Assembly (NCBI RefSeq): GCF_963548695.1
Contig: NZ_CAUUWA010000109.1
Coordinates: 1 to 5,230 of the forward strand
DNA: 5,230 nt
Source of the DNA: an uncultured Fretibacterium sp.
Lineage (GTDB): Bacteria > Synergistota > Synergistia > Synergistales > Aminobacteriaceae
Direction of reading: 5' to 3'
Under the pieces are notes generated by a model. It made no database searches, was not told the DNA's origin, and was given only the letters and a program-made list of their open reading frames with translations. Position 1 is the stretch's first letter; each line of letters begins with the position of its first letter. Positions 5,093 through 5,230 of the stretch are shown piece after piece. The position numbers and the translations under genes are program-made.

Positions 5093-5230
5093 ATGGAACC
5101 GGATCGCAGCGGGCTCGACCGTCAAATTCCGGATTATCCGGAAAACCAGAAGCTCATCCTGCCGCAACAGCCCGGCGAACGCCTTCTTAATTTACACGAA
5201 AAGGCGGAAATCACAACCCCAAAGAGGCTG
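5093..5230 (+). CDS. Possible divergent gene, N-terminal 46 codons only, cut by window end
   Basis: From ATG 5093 the + strand frame stays open to the window end, giving a hydrophilic start MEPDRSGLDRQIPDYPENQ and continuing with LLNLHEKAEITTPKRL. Residue composition is protein-like, with many charged and Pro/Gln residues and no membrane segment. Against it: the only ribosome-site-like stretch (AAAAGGA) ends one base before the ATG, third-position GC is about 61% (28 of 46), lower than the look of the neighbouring genes, and the frame covers the best promoter candidate for the - strand gene. No family is recognised. It may be a chance open frame. Confidence 0.25.
   Translation, partial: MEPDRSGLDRQIPDYPENQKLILPQQPGERLLNLHEKAEITTPKRL
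5117..5133. promoter_or_regulatory. 17-base perfect palindrome upstream of the 586-aa gene
   Basis: TTCCGGAT-T-ATCCGGAA is a perfect inverted repeat with 8-base arms and a single central base. It lies 89-105 bases upstream of ATG 5028, between the candidate promoter and the ribosome site. Its size and symmetry fit the operator of a dimeric repressor, but it could equally form a short hairpin in the leader RNA or, if the divergent frame is real, be coding sequence. No other copy was noticed in the window. Confidence 0.4.
5180..5206. repeat. 6-base inverted repeat bracketing the candidate -10 element
   Basis: CGCCTT at 5180-5185 and AAGGCG at 5201-5206 are reverse complements around 15 bases that include the -10-like sequence. 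A second small inverted repeat, GGCGAACGCC at 5174-5183, overlaps the first arm. These could be regulator contacts, or chance given the short arms. Confidence 0.3.
5189..5216 (-). promoter_or_regulatory. Candidate sigma-70-type promoter for the 586-aa membrane protein gene
   Basis: On the - strand TTGTGA (5216-5211) is followed after 16 bases by TAAATT (5194-5189). This is the most promoter-like and most AT-rich stretch upstream of the gene. A transcript would start near 5182 and carry a leader of about 150 bases that includes the 17-base palindrome. Matches to consensus are partial, and a promoter closer to the gene was not found. Confidence 0.35.

Noticed and set aside
4700..5167. 155-codon - strand open frame from TTG 5167
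   Set aside because: Off-frame reading through the leader and start of the 586-aa gene; the real start at 5028 has an ideal ribosome site.

Overview
The window is 5.2 kb of bacterial DNA, mostly GC-rich (single 60-base lines counted by hand give 75% GC at 1741-1800 and 72% at 3901-3960). Every gene in the GC-rich part has a strong Shine-Dalgarno sequence. The proteins (a Sec-exported protein and an inner-membrane protein with a periplasmic SH3-like part) suggest a Gram-negative-type envelope. The lineage cannot be fixed from the sequence. Synergistota is one guess, mainly from the general feel of the proteins, and I hold it weakly.

Left part, + strand (18-1992): three tightly spaced genes (gaps of 25 and 27 bases) form a likely operon. 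They are a 91-residue two-helix membrane protein, a 186-residue CPBP/Rce1-type glutamic intramembrane protease that very probably starts at an in-frame TTG, and a 361-residue protein with a clear Sec signal peptide and no family I recognise. The set reads as a membrane and cell-surface module. A protease of this superfamily next to an exported protein could mean protein processing or sorting, but no substrate is identifiable here.

Centre (1993-3267): a convergent junction carries a striking purine-rich tract. Read on the - strand it is C-rich and almost G-free, as expected of a Rho loading site. Next comes a - strand gene for a self-inhibited (class II) Fic-family AMP-transferase with a winged-helix-like tail. 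It is lower in GC (53% at 2581-2640) and looks like a separately acquired gene. Its interdomain linker has 12-base tandem repeats and a perfect 14-base inverted repeat. Its start region has an 18-base-period duplication of the SD-ATG block.

Right part, - strand (3268-5028): a 586-residue multidomain membrane protein has four N-terminal helices, a cytoplasmic acidic segment, a zinc ribbon, a fifth helix, a periplasmic bacterial SH3 domain and a BamE-like C-terminus. It looks like an envelope sensor or scaffold that links a cytoplasmic zinc ribbon to a periplasmic wall-binding-like domain. Its upstream region (5029-5230) holds a candidate promoter, a 17-base palindrome, and possibly the start of a divergent gene that runs off the window.

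No RNA gene, insertion sequence, CRISPR array or phage gene was seen. The best leads are the Fic linker (a potentially invertible 36-base segment), the architecture of the 586-residue protein, and the unassigned protease operon.
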